Shown here piece by piece: positions 27,201 to 36,900 of a stretch of DNA of 42,294 nucleotides (position 1 is its first letter; each line of letters opens with the position of its first letter). The notes beneath the pieces were generated by a model. The model was given only the letters and a program-made list of their open reading frames with translations, was not told the origin of the DNA and ran no database searches. The translations under genes were made by a program, and so were the position numbers. The DNA lies in contig JACRKC010000045.1 in the NCBI GenBank assembly GCA_016235555.1, forward strand, positions 1 through 42,294. Direction: 5' to 3'. The stretch comes from Verrucomicrobiota bacterium (GTDB lineage: Bacteria > Verrucomicrobiota > Verrucomicrobiia > Opitutales > Opitutaceae).

Positions 27201-27369
27201 ACGGGCTCGCGCCGGGATAGAACGTGAAAATCTGGATCGTCGGAAAATCGACCTGCGGCAGCGCCGCGACCGGCAGCAACCGGTAGGCGAGCACACCCGA
27301 CAGCAGCAAGGCCACCATCAGCAGACTCGTCGCGACGGGGCGGAGGATGAACGGCCGTGAGGGGCTCAT
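24274..27369 (-). CDS. mdtB: RND efflux permease, MdtB-like
   Basis: This 1031-residue protein is the second RND pump subunit. It shows an N-terminal helix ([19 protein letters not shown]), [10 protein letters not shown], the TM4 relay motif [13 protein letters not shown], and [11 protein letters not shown] followed by [18 protein letters not shown], segments that recall E. coli MdtB closely. The second half has [19 protein letters not shown] and [21 protein letters not shown]. It should pair with the MdtC-like subunit and couple through the adaptor encoded at 27515 to an outer-membrane channel, which is not encoded in the window. The gap to the adaptor gene is 145 bases and holds an inverted repeat. 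The ATG is supported by the start of the transmembrane helix; GGAG lies too far upstream to act as a ribosome site. Confidence 0.92.
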   Translation of the reverse strand: MSPSRPFILRPVATSLLMVALLLSGVLAYRLLPVAALPQVDFPTIQIFTFYPGASPSVVASAITAPLERRFGQIPGVNQMSSTSSAGASVITLQFALEVSMGVAEQEVQAAVAAANNLLPNDLPTPPVYRKVNPADAPILTFAVTSASLPLPQVHDLVDTRVAQKLAQIPGVGMVSLAGGQRPAVRVQINPGELAARGMNLADVRTAIAQASANQPKGSFDGPIRSILMDANDQLRSVDEYKNLILAWRNGAPLRLGEVARIENAAEDRRLAAWADKLPAVLINVQRQPGANVIDVVDRVQAMMPQLSASLPTAVDLAILTDRTQSIRASVRSVQHELIFAIALVVLVTFLFLRNFAATIIPSIAVPLSLVGTFGVMYLADFSLNILTLMALTIATGFVVDDAIVMLENIARYREQGASPMEAALKGAAQIGFTLVSLTISLIAVLIPLLFMGGVVGRLFHEFAITLAVSILISLVVSLTLTPMMCARMLPEHAPEQGAPGFLDRVIAKYGEWLDWVLDRQRLFLWITVGTLALTAGLYLVVPKGFFPVQDNSAIQAVTEAPQSISFSAMAERQRALAAKVLEDPAVQSLSSFIGVDGTNATLNSGRMLINLKPHGERRDPAGKVIARLREAARTVEGITLYLQPVQELTIEDKVSRTQFQFTLTCPDDRLLDEWVPQVVTHLQELPQLADVASDLQNRGLQAYLEIDRDAASRLGVTVADIDDALYSAFGQRQISTLFTQASQYRVVIEVDPRLSAGPDALAGVYVRTRGGKPIPLSSVARVSERPTTLLLNHVGQFPAVTISFNLGTKASLGDAVKAIERAAHELELPPAIEMRFEGAANAFRDSLSSTLLLVLAAVVTMYIVLGVLYESSIHPITILSTLPSATVGALLALELTGQPLDMIAVIGIVLLIGLVKKNGIMMVDFALEAARSEGLSSREAIKKAALLRFRPILMTTLAALFGALPLMFSTGSGAELRSPLGLVMVGGLLVSQVLTLFTTPVVYLFFDRLAQQSRARKKIAAAGVAKSQPA

Positions 27370-27398
27370 GCGGCAGCGGGCGATCCACTCCTGCTGTC

Positions 27399-27458
27399 GC
27401 GGCGGTCAATGACCGCCGTCCGTTTGCGCGCACCGAATCGGCGGTCATAGACCGCCGC
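27399..27458. repeat. Inverted repeat between mdtA and mdtB
   Basis: Arms 27399-27417 and 27440-27458 are 19 bases each with one mismatch, each folding on itself (GGCGGTCAATGACCGCC). Confidence 0.88.
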
Positions 27459-27514
27459 TACAGCTCCGGCAGTGGCCGTCGTGCGCCAATCGCGACCCGG
27501 TTTTTGCACCGCAC

Positions 27515-28780
27515 TCATTGGTCCTTCTTCTTCCGTTTGCCACCCTTCTCACCGGACTTGTCGCCGCCTTTTTCTCCGCCCGGCGCTTTTCCGGCCATCG
27601 GCGGCGGCGCCTTCATGCCGTCCTCGGCCACGAGCGTCACCGGCCTTCCTTCGCGCAGGCGATCGAGACCTTCAAGAATGACTTTCTCCCCGCCTTCGAG
27701 TCCCTTCGTGATCGCGAGCGTCACGCCATCGGTCGGCCCGAGCACGACGTCGCGGATGGTGGCTTCGCTCTTTTCATTCACCATGTAGACGTAGGTGCCG
27801 CGGGAGCCGTATTGCACGACCGCGGAGGGCACCAGCACGGCGTCCTTCAACGTGCGGACATGCAGCCGGATGTTCACAAATTGGTTCGGGAACAGCTTCT
27901 CGTCGGCGTTGGGAAACTCCGCCTTCAGTTTCAGCGTGCCCGTGGCGAGGTCGATCTGGTTGTCGATCGTCTTGAGCGTGCCCTCGGCCAGGCGCGCCTG
28001 TTCGTTGCGATCCCACGCCACGACGCTGAGCTGTTCGCCGGCGCGAATCGGCTCGAGCACCTTTTGCAGGTCGATTTCCGGCACCGTGAACATCACCGAA
28101 ATCGGGCGCGTCTGGGTGATCACGACAAGGCCGGCGCTGTCGTTGGCCCGGATGAGATTGCCGGCGTCCACCTGCCGCAGGCCAAGCCGCCCGGCAATCG
28201 GAGCCTCGATTTTCGTATAGGCGAGCTGGCGGCGCGCGTCCTCGACCATCGCCTGGTTGCCCGCCAGCGCACCCTCGCGATCGGCCACGAGCGCCTGCTG
28301 CGCTTCGAGCTGCTGCTGGGTCACGAGATTCTGTGCGTGCAGTTGCCTGAAACGCTCGAGGTCGGCCTTGGCCGTGAGCACCTGGGCCTGATCCTGGCGC
28401 AGCCGCGCTTCCGCCTGCGTGAGTTTCAACTGAAATGGCTGCGGGTCCACTTCCGCCAGCAATTGCCCGGCCTCGACCGGCTGGCCCTCGACCAGATTGA
28501 TGCGCAACAGCTGCCCGTCGACGCGGCTGCGCACCGTCACGGTGTTGAGCGGCGTCACGGTGCCGATCGCGCGCAAGTGCACCGCAAGGTCGCCCCGCTT
28601 CACCGCGACCGCCCGCACGGGCGTGGCCATCATGGCGCCACGCGAACGGCCGGGACCGAACATGCTCATGCGCTTCGGCGGCTCGTAAACGAAGCCGTAA
28701 TAACCGACGGCGCCGGCAAACCCGAGCGCGACGAGACCGTAGAGCAACCAGGAGCGGCGAAATGCAGCAGGGAGTGACAT
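27515..28780 (-). CDS. mdtA: RND periplasmic adaptor (MdtA/HlyD family)
   Basis: This 421-residue membrane-fusion protein would link the RND pump to an outer-membrane channel. An N-terminal anchor helix (LLYGLVALGFAGAVGYYGF) precedes a barrel strand (GTVTPLNTVTVRSRVDGQL), the first half of the lipoyl domain, a coiled-coil hairpin rich in Gln, Leu and Ala (about 120-190), and the second lipoyl half (APIAGRLGLRQVDAGNLI). The beta-barrel and membrane-proximal domains follow (VMFTVPEIDLQKV, LFPNQFVNIRLHV, VPSAVVQYG). The tail is highly charged and glycine/lysine-rich (GEKGGKRKKKDQ), longer than usual for the family. The ATG at 28780 is chosen because it places the anchor helix at the N-terminus; the frame is open upstream only through repeat DNA. 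It is the first gene of the efflux operon. Confidence 0.9.
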   Translation of the reverse strand: MSLPAAFRRSWLLYGLVALGFAGAVGYYGFVYEPPKRMSMFGPGRSRGAMMATPVRAVAVKRGDLAVHLRAIGTVTPLNTVTVRSRVDGQLLRINLVEGQPVEAGQLLAEVDPQPFQLKLTQAEARLRQDQAQVLTAKADLERFRQLHAQNLVTQQQLEAQQALVADREGALAGNQAMVEDARRQLAYTKIEAPIAGRLGLRQVDAGNLIRANDSAGLVVITQTRPISVMFTVPEIDLQKVLEPIRAGEQLSVVAWDRNEQARLAEGTLKTIDNQIDLATGTLKLKAEFPNADEKLFPNQFVNIRLHVRTLKDAVLVPSAVVQYGSRGTYVYMVNEKSEATIRDVVLGPTDGVTLAITKGLEGGEKVILEGLDRLREGRPVTLVAEDGMKAPPPMAGKAPGGEKGGDKSGEKGGKRKKKDQ

Positions 28781-28848
28781 GAGATTGGCGGGAGCAGGCG
28801 AAAGCACCTGTCCGGGCCGGACAGACGACCATGCTTGTGGATTCGTTG

Positions 28849-28983
28849 CTAGAAATATTCTGCTTCGAGCGTCAGAAACTTGGCCTCCCCGTCCGGCGTC
28901 ACGGAAACCCGCCCTGCTACCCCGCACCGCCGTGCCATGATGCAAACCCGCCCCGCCTGCCGCGTTCCCGCCGCGGTCGCCAT
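28849..28983 (-). CDS. Possible 44-residue small protein upstream of mdtA
   Basis: I do not recognise this frame. Its C-terminal half, VSVTPDGEAKFLTLEAEYF, reads like protein and ends in a clean TAG 68 bases before the mdtA start. The first half is Arg/Gly/Ala-rich and less convincing. Candidate starts are ATG at 28983 or ATG at 28938, neither with a Shine-Dalgarno sequence. It might be a leader peptide of the efflux operon, the end of a decayed gene, or chance. Confidence 0.2.
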   Translation of the reverse strand: MATAAGTRQAGRVCIMARRCGVAGRVSVTPDGEAKFLTLEAEYF

Positions 28984-29060
28984 CCCCACAGGTGGCGGCT
29001 TCGCCTCCGGGAGCACGTCGAAAAAGCCGGCAAAGGTGCGCGTCCACCTGCGGCAGCACG

Positions 29061-29132
29061 GCGTAGCGGCGGACGTCCCTGCCCGCCGGCTCACGATGAT
29101 CGTTAAACCTCGGGGGGCAGGGACGCCCGCTG
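29061..29132. repeat. Inverted repeat pair (GCGTAGCGGCGGACGTCCC)
   Basis: Left arm 29061-29089 and inverted right arm 29108-29132 are imperfect. Related to 20859-20940. Confidence 0.72.
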
Positions 29133-29151
29133 AGCCGGGCCACCGCACGGC

Positions 29152-30585
29152 ATGACCGCATACCCACCATCTCATAGCCGCCTGTGGCGCAGAAGTGCAG
29201 GACTGCTCGCCGGCCTCCTCACGTCGGCCGCTACGCTCTGCGGACTTGCCGCCCTGCGCGTCACCGCCGCCGAACCCTGCCGCCTCGAAATCGTCGAGCG
29301 CGGCTCCGGCTGGCCCGTGCCGCTCGTCGAGCTGCGCACGACACACCAAGCCCGCTTCGTCAGCGACAACGCCGGCGTCATCGCCTTCGACCTGCCCGAG
29401 TTGATGGATCGCGAAGTATGGTTCGACGTCATCGGCCATGGCTACGAGCGGCCCAAGGACGGTTTCGGCTACCGTGGCGTGCGCCTCACCCCTCGACCCG
29501 GCGCGACGCTCCGCGTCGAAGTCGACCGCACGATCATCGCGCGCCGCCTCGGTCGCCTCACCGGCGCGGGACTGTTCGCCGAGAGCCAGAAACTCGGTCG
29601 CGAAACCGACTGGCCCGAGTCCGGCGTGCTCGGCTGCGACAGCGTGCAAAACGCCGTCCACCGCGGAAAACTCTTCTGGGCCTGGGGCGACACCACGCTC
29701 GCCCGCTATCCGCTCGGTCTCTTCGACATGACCGGCGCCACCACGCCGCTCCAGCCACTCGCTTCGCTCGAACCACCGCTGCGCCCGCGCTTCGCCTATT
29801 TCACCGACGCCGAGCATCGCCCGCGCGCCATCGCGAAGTTGCCCGGCAGCGGCCCCACCTGGCTCGACGGCTTCCTCAGCCTCCCCGACCGCGACGGCAC
29901 GCCACACCTCGTCGCCACCTACGCGAAGATCACGCCGCCCCTCGCCGCCTACGAGCACGGCCTCTGCGTGTGGAACGAACGCACCGAGAACTTCGAGCGC
30001 CTGCGCGTGGTCTGGACGAAGTCCGCCGCGGCACCGAAACCTCCTGCGCTGCCGCATGGTCATCCGGTCCAGTGGCGCGACGCCGCCGGCAAATCGTGGG
30101 TGCTCTTCGGCGATCCGTTTCCGACCCTGCGCTGTCCGGCGACTTTCGAGGCGTGGCAGGATTCCGCGCAATGGGGGCCGCTCACGCCCCCTGCGACACT
30201 GATCGGCGCCACCGACGGCAAAGCGGTGAAACCCCACCGCGGCGCGATCGCGTGGAGCCAATTCCGCCAGCGCTGGATCGCGATCTTCACCGAGGCCTTC
30301 GGCCAGCCTTCCGCCCTCGGGGAAATCTGGTATGCGGAAGCCACTGCGCCCACCGGCCCGTGGGGCCGCGCCGTGAAAGTGCTGTCGCACGCCAACTACT
30401 CGTTCTACAATCCGCAAGTTCACCCCGAATTAACGCCGCCGGACTCGCCAGTGCTGCACTTCGAAGGCACCTACACGAAGACTTTCGCCAATCACCCCGA
30501 TCCGACCCCGCGCTACGACTACAACCAGATCCTCTATCGCCTCGACCTCGACGACCCGGCCCTTGCGCCGGCGCGCACGCGCTAG
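29152..30585 (+). CDS. Exported protein of unknown function, propeller-like
   Basis: I do not recognise a named family for this 477-residue protein. A signal peptide (SAGLLAGLLTSAATLCGLAA) is followed by a small beta domain (about 42-125: WPVPLVELRTT, FVSDNAGVIAFDLPE) like carboxypeptidase-regulatory or transthyretin modules. The remaining 350 residues contain spaced segments such as GKLFWAWGDTTLARYPLG, GTPHLVATYAK, KSWVLFGDPF, QRWIAIFTEAFG and YDYNQILYRLDL, which look like blades of a five-bladed propeller as in GH43/DUF4185-type proteins. That points to glycan binding or cleavage, but no catalytic residues can be assigned. Part of the signal-peptide coding sequence is a dispersed repeat (29210-29234). 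It ends 39 bases before the first TonB receptor gene and is probably co-transcribed with it. Confidence 0.65.
   Translation: MTAYPPSHSRLWRRSAGLLAGLLTSAATLCGLAALRVTAAEPCRLEIVERGSGWPVPLVELRTTHQARFVSDNAGVIAFDLPELMDREVWFDVIGHGYERPKDGFGYRGVRLTPRPGATLRVEVDRTIIARRLGRLTGAGLFAESQKLGRETDWPESGVLGCDSVQNAVHRGKLFWAWGDTTLARYPLGLFDMTGATTPLQPLASLEPPLRPRFAYFTDAEHRPRAIAKLPGSGPTWLDGFLSLPDRDGTPHLVATYAKITPPLAAYEHGLCVWNERTENFERLRVVWTKSAAAPKPPALPHGHPVQWRDAAGKSWVLFGDPFPTLRCPATFEAWQDSAQWGPLTPPATLIGATDGKAVKPHRGAIAWSQFRQRWIAIFTEAFGQPSALGEIWYAEATAPTGPWGRAVKVLSHANYSFYNPQVHPELTPPDSPVLHFEGTYTKTFANHPDPTPRYDYNQILYRLDLDDPALAPARTR
29210..29234. repeat. GTAGCGGCCGACG repeat unit inside coding sequence
   Basis: This is the reverse complement of 8150-8174 with one mismatch, here read as the hydrophobic codons AGLLTSAAT of the signal peptide. 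Confidence 0.7.
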
Positions 30586-30624
30586 GTTTCCATCACAACA
30601 CCAACTCTGCACGACTTACTCACC

Positions 30625-33600
30625 ATGACACCGCTCCGCTTCGCCGCCCGCTACTGGATCGCTTTCACGCTTCTCGCCGCCCTGGGGTCCTCCGCGCACG
30701 CGGCGGCCGCCACCGGCTCCATCGAGGGCCGCGTGATCAACGCCCGCAACGGCGAATACCTCGCCAAAGCCCGCGTCACCGTCGAAGGCACCGCGCTCGA
30801 AACCCTCACCGATCCCGACGGCCGCTTCATCCTCACCGGCGCCCCGGCCGGCGCGGCCCGCGTGCGCGTGTTCTACACGGGCCTCGGCCAGCAAAGCGAT
30901 ACCATCGTCGTCTCCTCCGGCGCGACCGTCCGCCGCGACTTCCAGCTCGGCGCCGACTCCGCCGGCGTCGTGAAGCTCGACGAGTTCGTCGTGGCTTCCT
31001 CGAAGCAGATGGACGGCGCCGCCATCGCGATCAACGAACAGCGCTTCGCCTCGAACATCGTGAACGTCCTCTCCGCCGACGAATTCGGCAGCGTGCTCGA
31101 AAACAACGTCGGCGACTTCCTGAAATTCCTCCCCGGCATGTCGATCGACTTCATCGGCGGCGCCGCGCGCTCCGTCTCGATGGGCGGCGTCCCGCCCGAA
31201 TACGTCCCGATCACCATCGGCGGCTTCGATCTCTCGACCGTCTCCGGCGGCGGCACCACGCGCAACGTCGACTTCCACACCATCTCGATGAACAACATGG
31301 CGCGCATCGAGGCCATCCACTCGCCCACCCCCGAGTCGCCCGGCTCCGCACTCGCCGGCTCCGTCAACATGGTGCCGCGCTCCGCTTTCGACTACTCGCG
31401 CCCGCGTTTCAACTACTCGGTGTTTTTCATGATGCGCGACAACGAGAAGGATCCGTTCAAGAAGACGCCCGGCCCGCGCTGGGTCAAAACCCGCAAGGTC
31501 CATCCCGGTTTCGATTTCTCCTACATCAAACCCGTCAACGACCGCTTCGGCTTCACGCTCACCGGCGCCGACACCAAGCAATACACTGAGGAGGAGCGCG
31601 GCGCGATGACGTGGCGCGGCGGCGGCTCCGCGACCAACGGCATCACCGCCACCACGGCCGCGACGCAGTATCCCGACACCACGCCCGACAAACCCTACCT
31701 CACCGACTACGTCGTCGAGGACGGTGGCAAGCACACGCAGCGCCGCTCGCTCGGCGCGACCATCGACTACAAATTCTCGCCCGCCGACCGCGTGTCCTTC
31801 GCCCTCGAGTGGGCGCAATACGACTCCCCGCTCAACCAGCGCAACATCACCTTCTCGGTGCAGCGCGTGGACCCGACGGCGTTTTCGACCACGTTCACGC
31901 ACGGCCAGACCGGCCGCGGCCAGATGACGCAGGCCTCGCAATCGCGCCACCACTCGCGCCTGAAATACATGCCGATGCTCACCTACCGGCACAACGGCCC
32001 GATCTGGAAATGGGAGGGCGGCGCCGCCCTGTCGCACGAGGAACTCACCTTCCGCTCCATCGACAAGGGCTACCTGAACAACGTCTCGTCGATCCGCACC
32101 AACGTCACGATCAACTTCGACGACATCTTCTACCTGCGGCCCGGACGCGTCAGCGTGTTCGACGGCACCACCGGCGCACCCGTCGACTACTCGCAACTCA
32201 GCACCTTCCAGCTCAACACCGGCAACGGCACCTCCAGCCGCACGCAGGACGTGAAGCGCAGCGCCTACGCCAATCTCACCCGCGGCTTCGCCATCGCCGG
32301 CGCGCCGCTCGTGCTGAAGGGCGGCGTCGATGTCCGCCAATCGTTCCGCGACAACCGCGCCACCACGCCGTCCTACACCTTCACGCGGGAAAATTCTTCG
32401 ATTCTCCTCGACGAAATTTTCTCCCAGCGCGTCGCCCCCTACGGCTTCGGCCGCCTCCAATACGTCTCCACGCAGGAGGCCTACAACTACTACCGCGACA
32501 ACCCCACCAAGTTCACCACCGACCAGAACGCCCTCTACCGCTCCCAAGTCACCGGCTCCAAACTCGCCACCGAGACGATCTCGTCCGCCTACCTGCGCGG
32601 CGACCTCGCGCTGCTCAACCGCCGCTTGAAACTCGTCGGCGGCCTGCGCGTCGAGCAAACCAACATCGAGGGCGAAGGCCCGCTCACCGATCCCACGCGC
32701 GCCTTCCAGCGCAACGCCAGCGGTCAGATCGTGCGCAACGCCAATGGCACGCCGGCTCTCATCGTGCCGACCAACGCCGGCCTCCCCTATTCCCAGCTCA
32801 CCTTCATCGAACGCGGTGCGCACACCGACAAGGAATACCTCCGCCTCTTCCCCAGCCTCAACGCCAGCTACAACGTCCGCGAAAACCTCATCGCCCGCGC
32901 CGCGGTCTACACCTCGGTCGGCCGCCCGAACTTCGCCCAATACGTCAACGGCCTCACCCTCCCCGACCCCGAGTCCGCCGCGTCCTCGACCAACCGCATC
33001 ACCGTCAACAACGCCGGCATCAAGGCGTGGAGCGCGAATACGGAAAAAGTCCGCCTCGAATATTACTTCGAGGGCGTCGGTCAGATTTCCGTCGGCGCGT
33101 TCCGCCGCGATTTCAAAAATTTCTTCGGCTCCACCGTCTTTCCCGCCACACCCGAATTCCTCGAACTCTACGACGTCGATGCCGCCACTTACGGTCGCTT
33201 CGACGTCTCCACGCAATACAACGTGCCCGGCCGCGTCCGCATGACCGGCTGCGAGTTCGACTACAAGCAGGTGCTCAAGTTTCTCCCGCACTGGGCGCGC
33301 GGCGTGCAGGTCTTTGCCAACGCCACCGCGACCCGCGCCTCCGGCGACGACGGCGCCAACTTCTCCGGCTACGTCCCGCGCAGCTTCAACTGGGGTGCCA
33401 GCCTCAATCGCGAGAAATACAATCTCCGCGTCAACTGGAACTACCGCGGCCTCGCCCGCGGCGATCCGGTCACCGGCCGCAGCATCGGTCCCGGCACGTT
33501 CAGCTGGACCTCGAAGCTCCTCTTCATCGACGTGCAGGGAGAATATTTCTTCCGCAAAAACCTCGGCCTCTTCGCCGCGCTCCGCAACGTGAGCGACACG

Positions 33601-33708
33601 CCCAACGACACCAAGATCTACAACCCCGCCACCCCGCTCGTCGCCCGCTTCCGCCAGCGCACCTACTACGATTCCCTCTGGTCCTTCGGCGTGAAGGGCA
33701 CCTTCTGA
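30625..33708 (+). CDS. TonB-dependent outer-membrane receptor 1
   Basis: This 1027-residue receptor would take up a ligand across the outer membrane using TonB energy. A signal peptide ends near SSAHAAAA. Residues 30-110 form a carboxypeptidase-regulatory-like domain (GSIEGRVINARNGEYL, DPDGRFILTGAPAG). A TonB-box-like stretch, KLDEFVV, lies at 117-123. The plug follows (NVGDFLKFLPGMSIDF, GGVPPEYVPITIGGF, GSALAGSVNMVPRSAF). The rest is a large barrel ending in LWSFGVKGTF, whose final Phe is the outer-membrane sorting residue. Receptors of this size are numerous in Opitutaceae and act without SusD; no SusD is present here. A paralogue follows after 204 bases. The ligand is unknown; the neighbouring phosphoesterase may be a clue. 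The ATG follows CTTACTCACC with no Shine-Dalgarno sequence. Confidence 0.92.
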   Translation: MTPLRFAARYWIAFTLLAALGSSAHAAAATGSIEGRVINARNGEYLAKARVTVEGTALETLTDPDGRFILTGAPAGAARVRVFYTGLGQQSDTIVVSSGATVRRDFQLGADSAGVVKLDEFVVASSKQMDGAAIAINEQRFASNIVNVLSADEFGSVLENNVGDFLKFLPGMSIDFIGGAARSVSMGGVPPEYVPITIGGFDLSTVSGGGTTRNVDFHTISMNNMARIEAIHSPTPESPGSALAGSVNMVPRSAFDYSRPRFNYSVFFMMRDNEKDPFKKTPGPRWVKTRKVHPGFDFSYIKPVNDRFGFTLTGADTKQYTEEERGAMTWRGGGSATNGITATTAATQYPDTTPDKPYLTDYVVEDGGKHTQRRSLGATIDYKFSPADRVSFALEWAQYDSPLNQRNITFSVQRVDPTAFSTTFTHGQTGRGQMTQASQSRHHSRLKYMPMLTYRHNGPIWKWEGGAALSHEELTFRSIDKGYLNNVSSIRTNVTINFDDIFYLRPGRVSVFDGTTGAPVDYSQLSTFQLNTGNGTSSRTQDVKRSAYANLTRGFAIAGAPLVLKGGVDVRQSFRDNRATTPSYTFTRENSSILLDEIFSQRVAPYGFGRLQYVSTQEAYNYYRDNPTKFTTDQNALYRSQVTGSKLATETISSAYLRGDLALLNRRLKLVGGLRVEQTNIEGEGPLTDPTRAFQRNASGQIVRNANGTPALIVPTNAGLPYSQLTFIERGAHTDKEYLRLFPSLNASYNVRENLIARAAVYTSVGRPNFAQYVNGLTLPDPESAASSTNRITVNNAGIKAWSANTEKVRLEYYFEGVGQISVGAFRRDFKNFFGSTVFPATPEFLELYDVDAATYGRFDVSTQYNVPGRVRMTGCEFDYKQVLKFLPHWARGVQVFANATATRASGDDGANFSGYVPRSFNWGASLNREKYNLRVNWNYRGLARGDPVTGRSIGPGTFSWTSKLLFIDVQGEYFFRKNLGLFAALRNVSDTPNDTKIYNPATPLVARFRQRTYYDSLWSFGVKGTF

Positions 33709-33710
33709 CC

Positions 33711-33862
33711 GATCTTTCTCTCCCCGTTCTTTCTCTTTCTTCTTCCTCCCCGCTCACCGCCCGATCGTTCTCGATCCCGTAATCTTTCTCGTTCTCTCGG
33801 TTTGAAAGCGGCCAACTCATCCAACCCTGACGAACGAGAACGATTAAGAGAAAGAGAAAGAT
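33711..33862. repeat. GA/CT-rich inverted repeat region (CGTTCTC family)
   Basis: CT-rich runs with GATCGTTCTCGATC and TAATCTTTCTCGTTCTC (33711-33800) face an inverted AG-rich arm, GAACGAGAACGATTAAGAG (from 33831), with AAGAGAAAGAGAAAG. It differs from its neighbours in composition. A related piece follows the second receptor gene. Confidence 0.65.
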
Positions 33863-33912
33863 TTCCCAAAAGCCGCACACCCTTCCCTCCGCCTTCTTCT
33901 TGCCGCCCGCTC

Positions 33913-36900
33913 ATGCTCCTCCGCCGCCTCCTCGCTCTCGCTCTTGCGCTCACGCTCCCAGCCCTCACCACCGCGCTCCCGGCTCAACCCGCCGCCACCG
34001 GCACCATCGAAGGTCGCGTGCAGAATGCCCGCACCGGCGAGTTTCTTGAACGCGCCCGGCTCACGATCGCCGGTTCGTCGCTCGAAGCCTTCACCGCCGC
34101 CGACGGCTCCTTCCGCCTCGCCCCGGTCCCGGCCGGCGACGTCACCTTGCAGATCTTCTACACCGGGCTGCCGGCGGAATCGGTGCGTCTCCCCGTGGCC
34201 GCCGGTGCGACAGTCACCCGCGACATCGAGCTCGGCCCGAAGGCTCCCGCCGCGGGCGACACCGTGAAACTCGCCGCCTTCGTCGTCGGCGAGTCCCGCG
34301 AGATGGCCGCCTCCGCCCTCGCGATCAACGAGCAGCGCTTCGCGCCCAACATCAAAAACGTCCTCTCCACCGACGAGTTCGTCACCGTCGCCGAGGGCAA
34401 CGCGGCCGAGTTCCTCAAATTCATCCCCGGCGTCACGGTCGAATCCACCGGCGGCAACGCCCGCGACATCTCGATCAACGGCGCACCCGCCGCCAACGTC
34501 CCGATCACGCTCGCCGGCTTCAGCGTCGCGAGCGCCAACGTCGGCGACACCAACGTCGGCCGCACCGTCGCGATGGACATGATGTCGGTCAACAACCTCT
34601 CGCGCATCGAGGTCGAATACACGCCCACGCCCGAATCGCAGGGTGCGGCGCTCTCCGGCACGGTGAACCTGGTGCCGCGCTCGGCGTTCGAGCGCGCGCG
34701 GCCCGTGTTCAACTTCAGCACCTACCTCTCACTGCGCAGCAATGAGAACAGCTTCTCCCGCTCCGCCGGCCCGCGGCGCACGCCGTCGCGCAAGGCCGGG
34801 CCCGGCGTCGATTTCTCCTGGGTCGCCCCGCTCAGCCGCCGCTTCGGCTTCACGCTCGCCGCCGGCACGTCGGGCAATTTCTCCCCGGAGATTTTCACGC
34901 AGATGCTCTGGCGTCCGGCGAGCGGCCCCACTGGCGGCAACTTCCCCGCGAGCACGCCGGACCGCCCCTACCTGACGACCTACAACTACCGCGACGCCGC
35001 GAAGGACCAGCAACGCGGCTCCGCGAGCGCCACGCTCGACTACCGCCTCGGGGCCCACGACCGCCTCTCGCTCGGTTTCCAGTATTCCTATTTCAACCTC
35101 TACGCCACCAACCAGACGCTCGGTTTCGTGATCAACCGCGTGCCCGCCGGCGGCTTCTCGCCCACCTCCACGCACAGCGGCCCGGCCAACGGCGACGCCG
35201 AACTCCAGCTCACCAATCTTCTCCGCGATCGCTACAACCGCACCTACATGCCGTCGCTGACGTGGCGCCACGACGGACCCGTGTGGAAGGCCGACGCCGG
35301 CTTCGCCTACTCGAAGTCCACCAACGCCAACCGCGACATCGACAAGGGCGGCTTCAACGCCACCACCGGCTTCCGCCGCAACGTCACGATCGTCTTCGAC
35401 CAGGTGCAGGAAATCCGCCCCGGCACCATCACCGTGATCGACATCGCCACCGGCCGCGTGATCGATCCATTCGCCATCGACGGCAAGACGTTCAACACCG
35501 CCACCGCCGCGCAGAACGACACCGACGACCAGCAACGCACCGCCTACGCCAACCTCGCGCGCGATTTCTTCGGCCGCGTGCCCGTGAAACTCAAGGCCGG
35601 TCTCCACGCCCGCCAGTCGATCCGCGACAACCGCGGTTTCACTTCCGGCTACACCTACCTCGGCCCCGACCTCAACGCCGCCACCGACGAGTCCGCCGCG
35701 CCGTTCCTCGACCCCGTCTACGCCAACCGCTCCGGCGCCTTCGGCTTCCCCGCCATCAACGGTCTCAGCAACTACCTCGCATGGGAGCGCGCGAAGGCCA
35801 GCCCCGAGCAGTTCACCGTCAACCGCAACAACGAGTATCGCTCCCTCGTCCAGAACTCGAAATACGCCCGCGAACTCGTCTCCGCCGCCTACGCGCGCGG
35901 TGACGTCGCACTGTTCGACCGCCGTCTCAAGCTCACCGGCGGCCTCCGCGCCGAGCAGACCAACATCTCCGCCCGGGGCCCGCGCACCGATCCCACGCTC
36001 AATTTCCAGCGCGACGCCGCCGGCCGCCTCCTCGGCACACCCACCTCGCGCGTGCTCATCCGACCCGCCTCCGATGCGCTCGGCGTTTCCCAACTCACCT
36101 TCCTCGAGCGCGGCACGCACGTCACGCGGGAATACCTCCGCCTCTTCCCCAACCTCAACGCGAGCTACCAGATTCGCGACAACCTCGTCGTGCGCGCCGC
36201 CGGCTTCACCTCCATCGGCCGACCTGACTTCAACCAGTTCGCCGGTGGCGTCTCCTTGCCCGATCCCGACGCCAACGAGGCCACCAGCTTCATCACCGTC
36301 AACAACGCCGGCCTCAAACCCTGGCGCGCCCGCACGCTCAACGTGCGCATCGAGTATTACTTCGCCGGCGTCGGCCAGCTCTCGCTCAACGCCTTTCGCC
36401 GCGACACCCGCGACTTCTTCGGCGGCCAGACCATTGCCACCACACCCGAGTTCCTCGACCTCTACGATCTCGATCCCGCCGCCTACGGCAAGTTTCGCGT
36501 GCAGACGCAGGTCAACGTCCCCGGCACCGTGCGCATGGAGGGCTCCAGCCTGAACTACAAGCAGGCGCTCACCTTCCTTCCCGCGTGGGCGCGCGGCGTG
36601 CAGGTGTTCTTCAACGCCAGCTCGCAGCGCCGCACCGGCGCGCTCGTCGGCAATTCCGGGTTCAACTTCTACCCGCGCAGCGCGAGTTGGGGTGCGAGCC
36701 TCACGCGCCCGCGCTACAACCTCCGCCTCAACTGGAATCACCGTGGCGAGCGCCGCGGCGCCGCCGTCACCGGTGCCGGCATCCCCGCCGACAACTACAC
36801 GTGGATTCCGAAACAGACGACCCTCGACGCCCAGGCCGAGTGGAATCTCCTCCGCCGCTACACCCTCTTCGCCAGCCTGCGCAACGCCACCGCCGTGCCC

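Larger units (their letters stand above)
28781..29151. promoter_or_regulatory. Divergent intergenic region
   Basis: This 371-base gap separates mdtA from the divergent gene at 29152. It contains a possible 44-residue ORF (28849-28983) and an inverted repeat (29061-29132). Promoters for both sides should lie here; none is clear. Confidence 0.35.
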
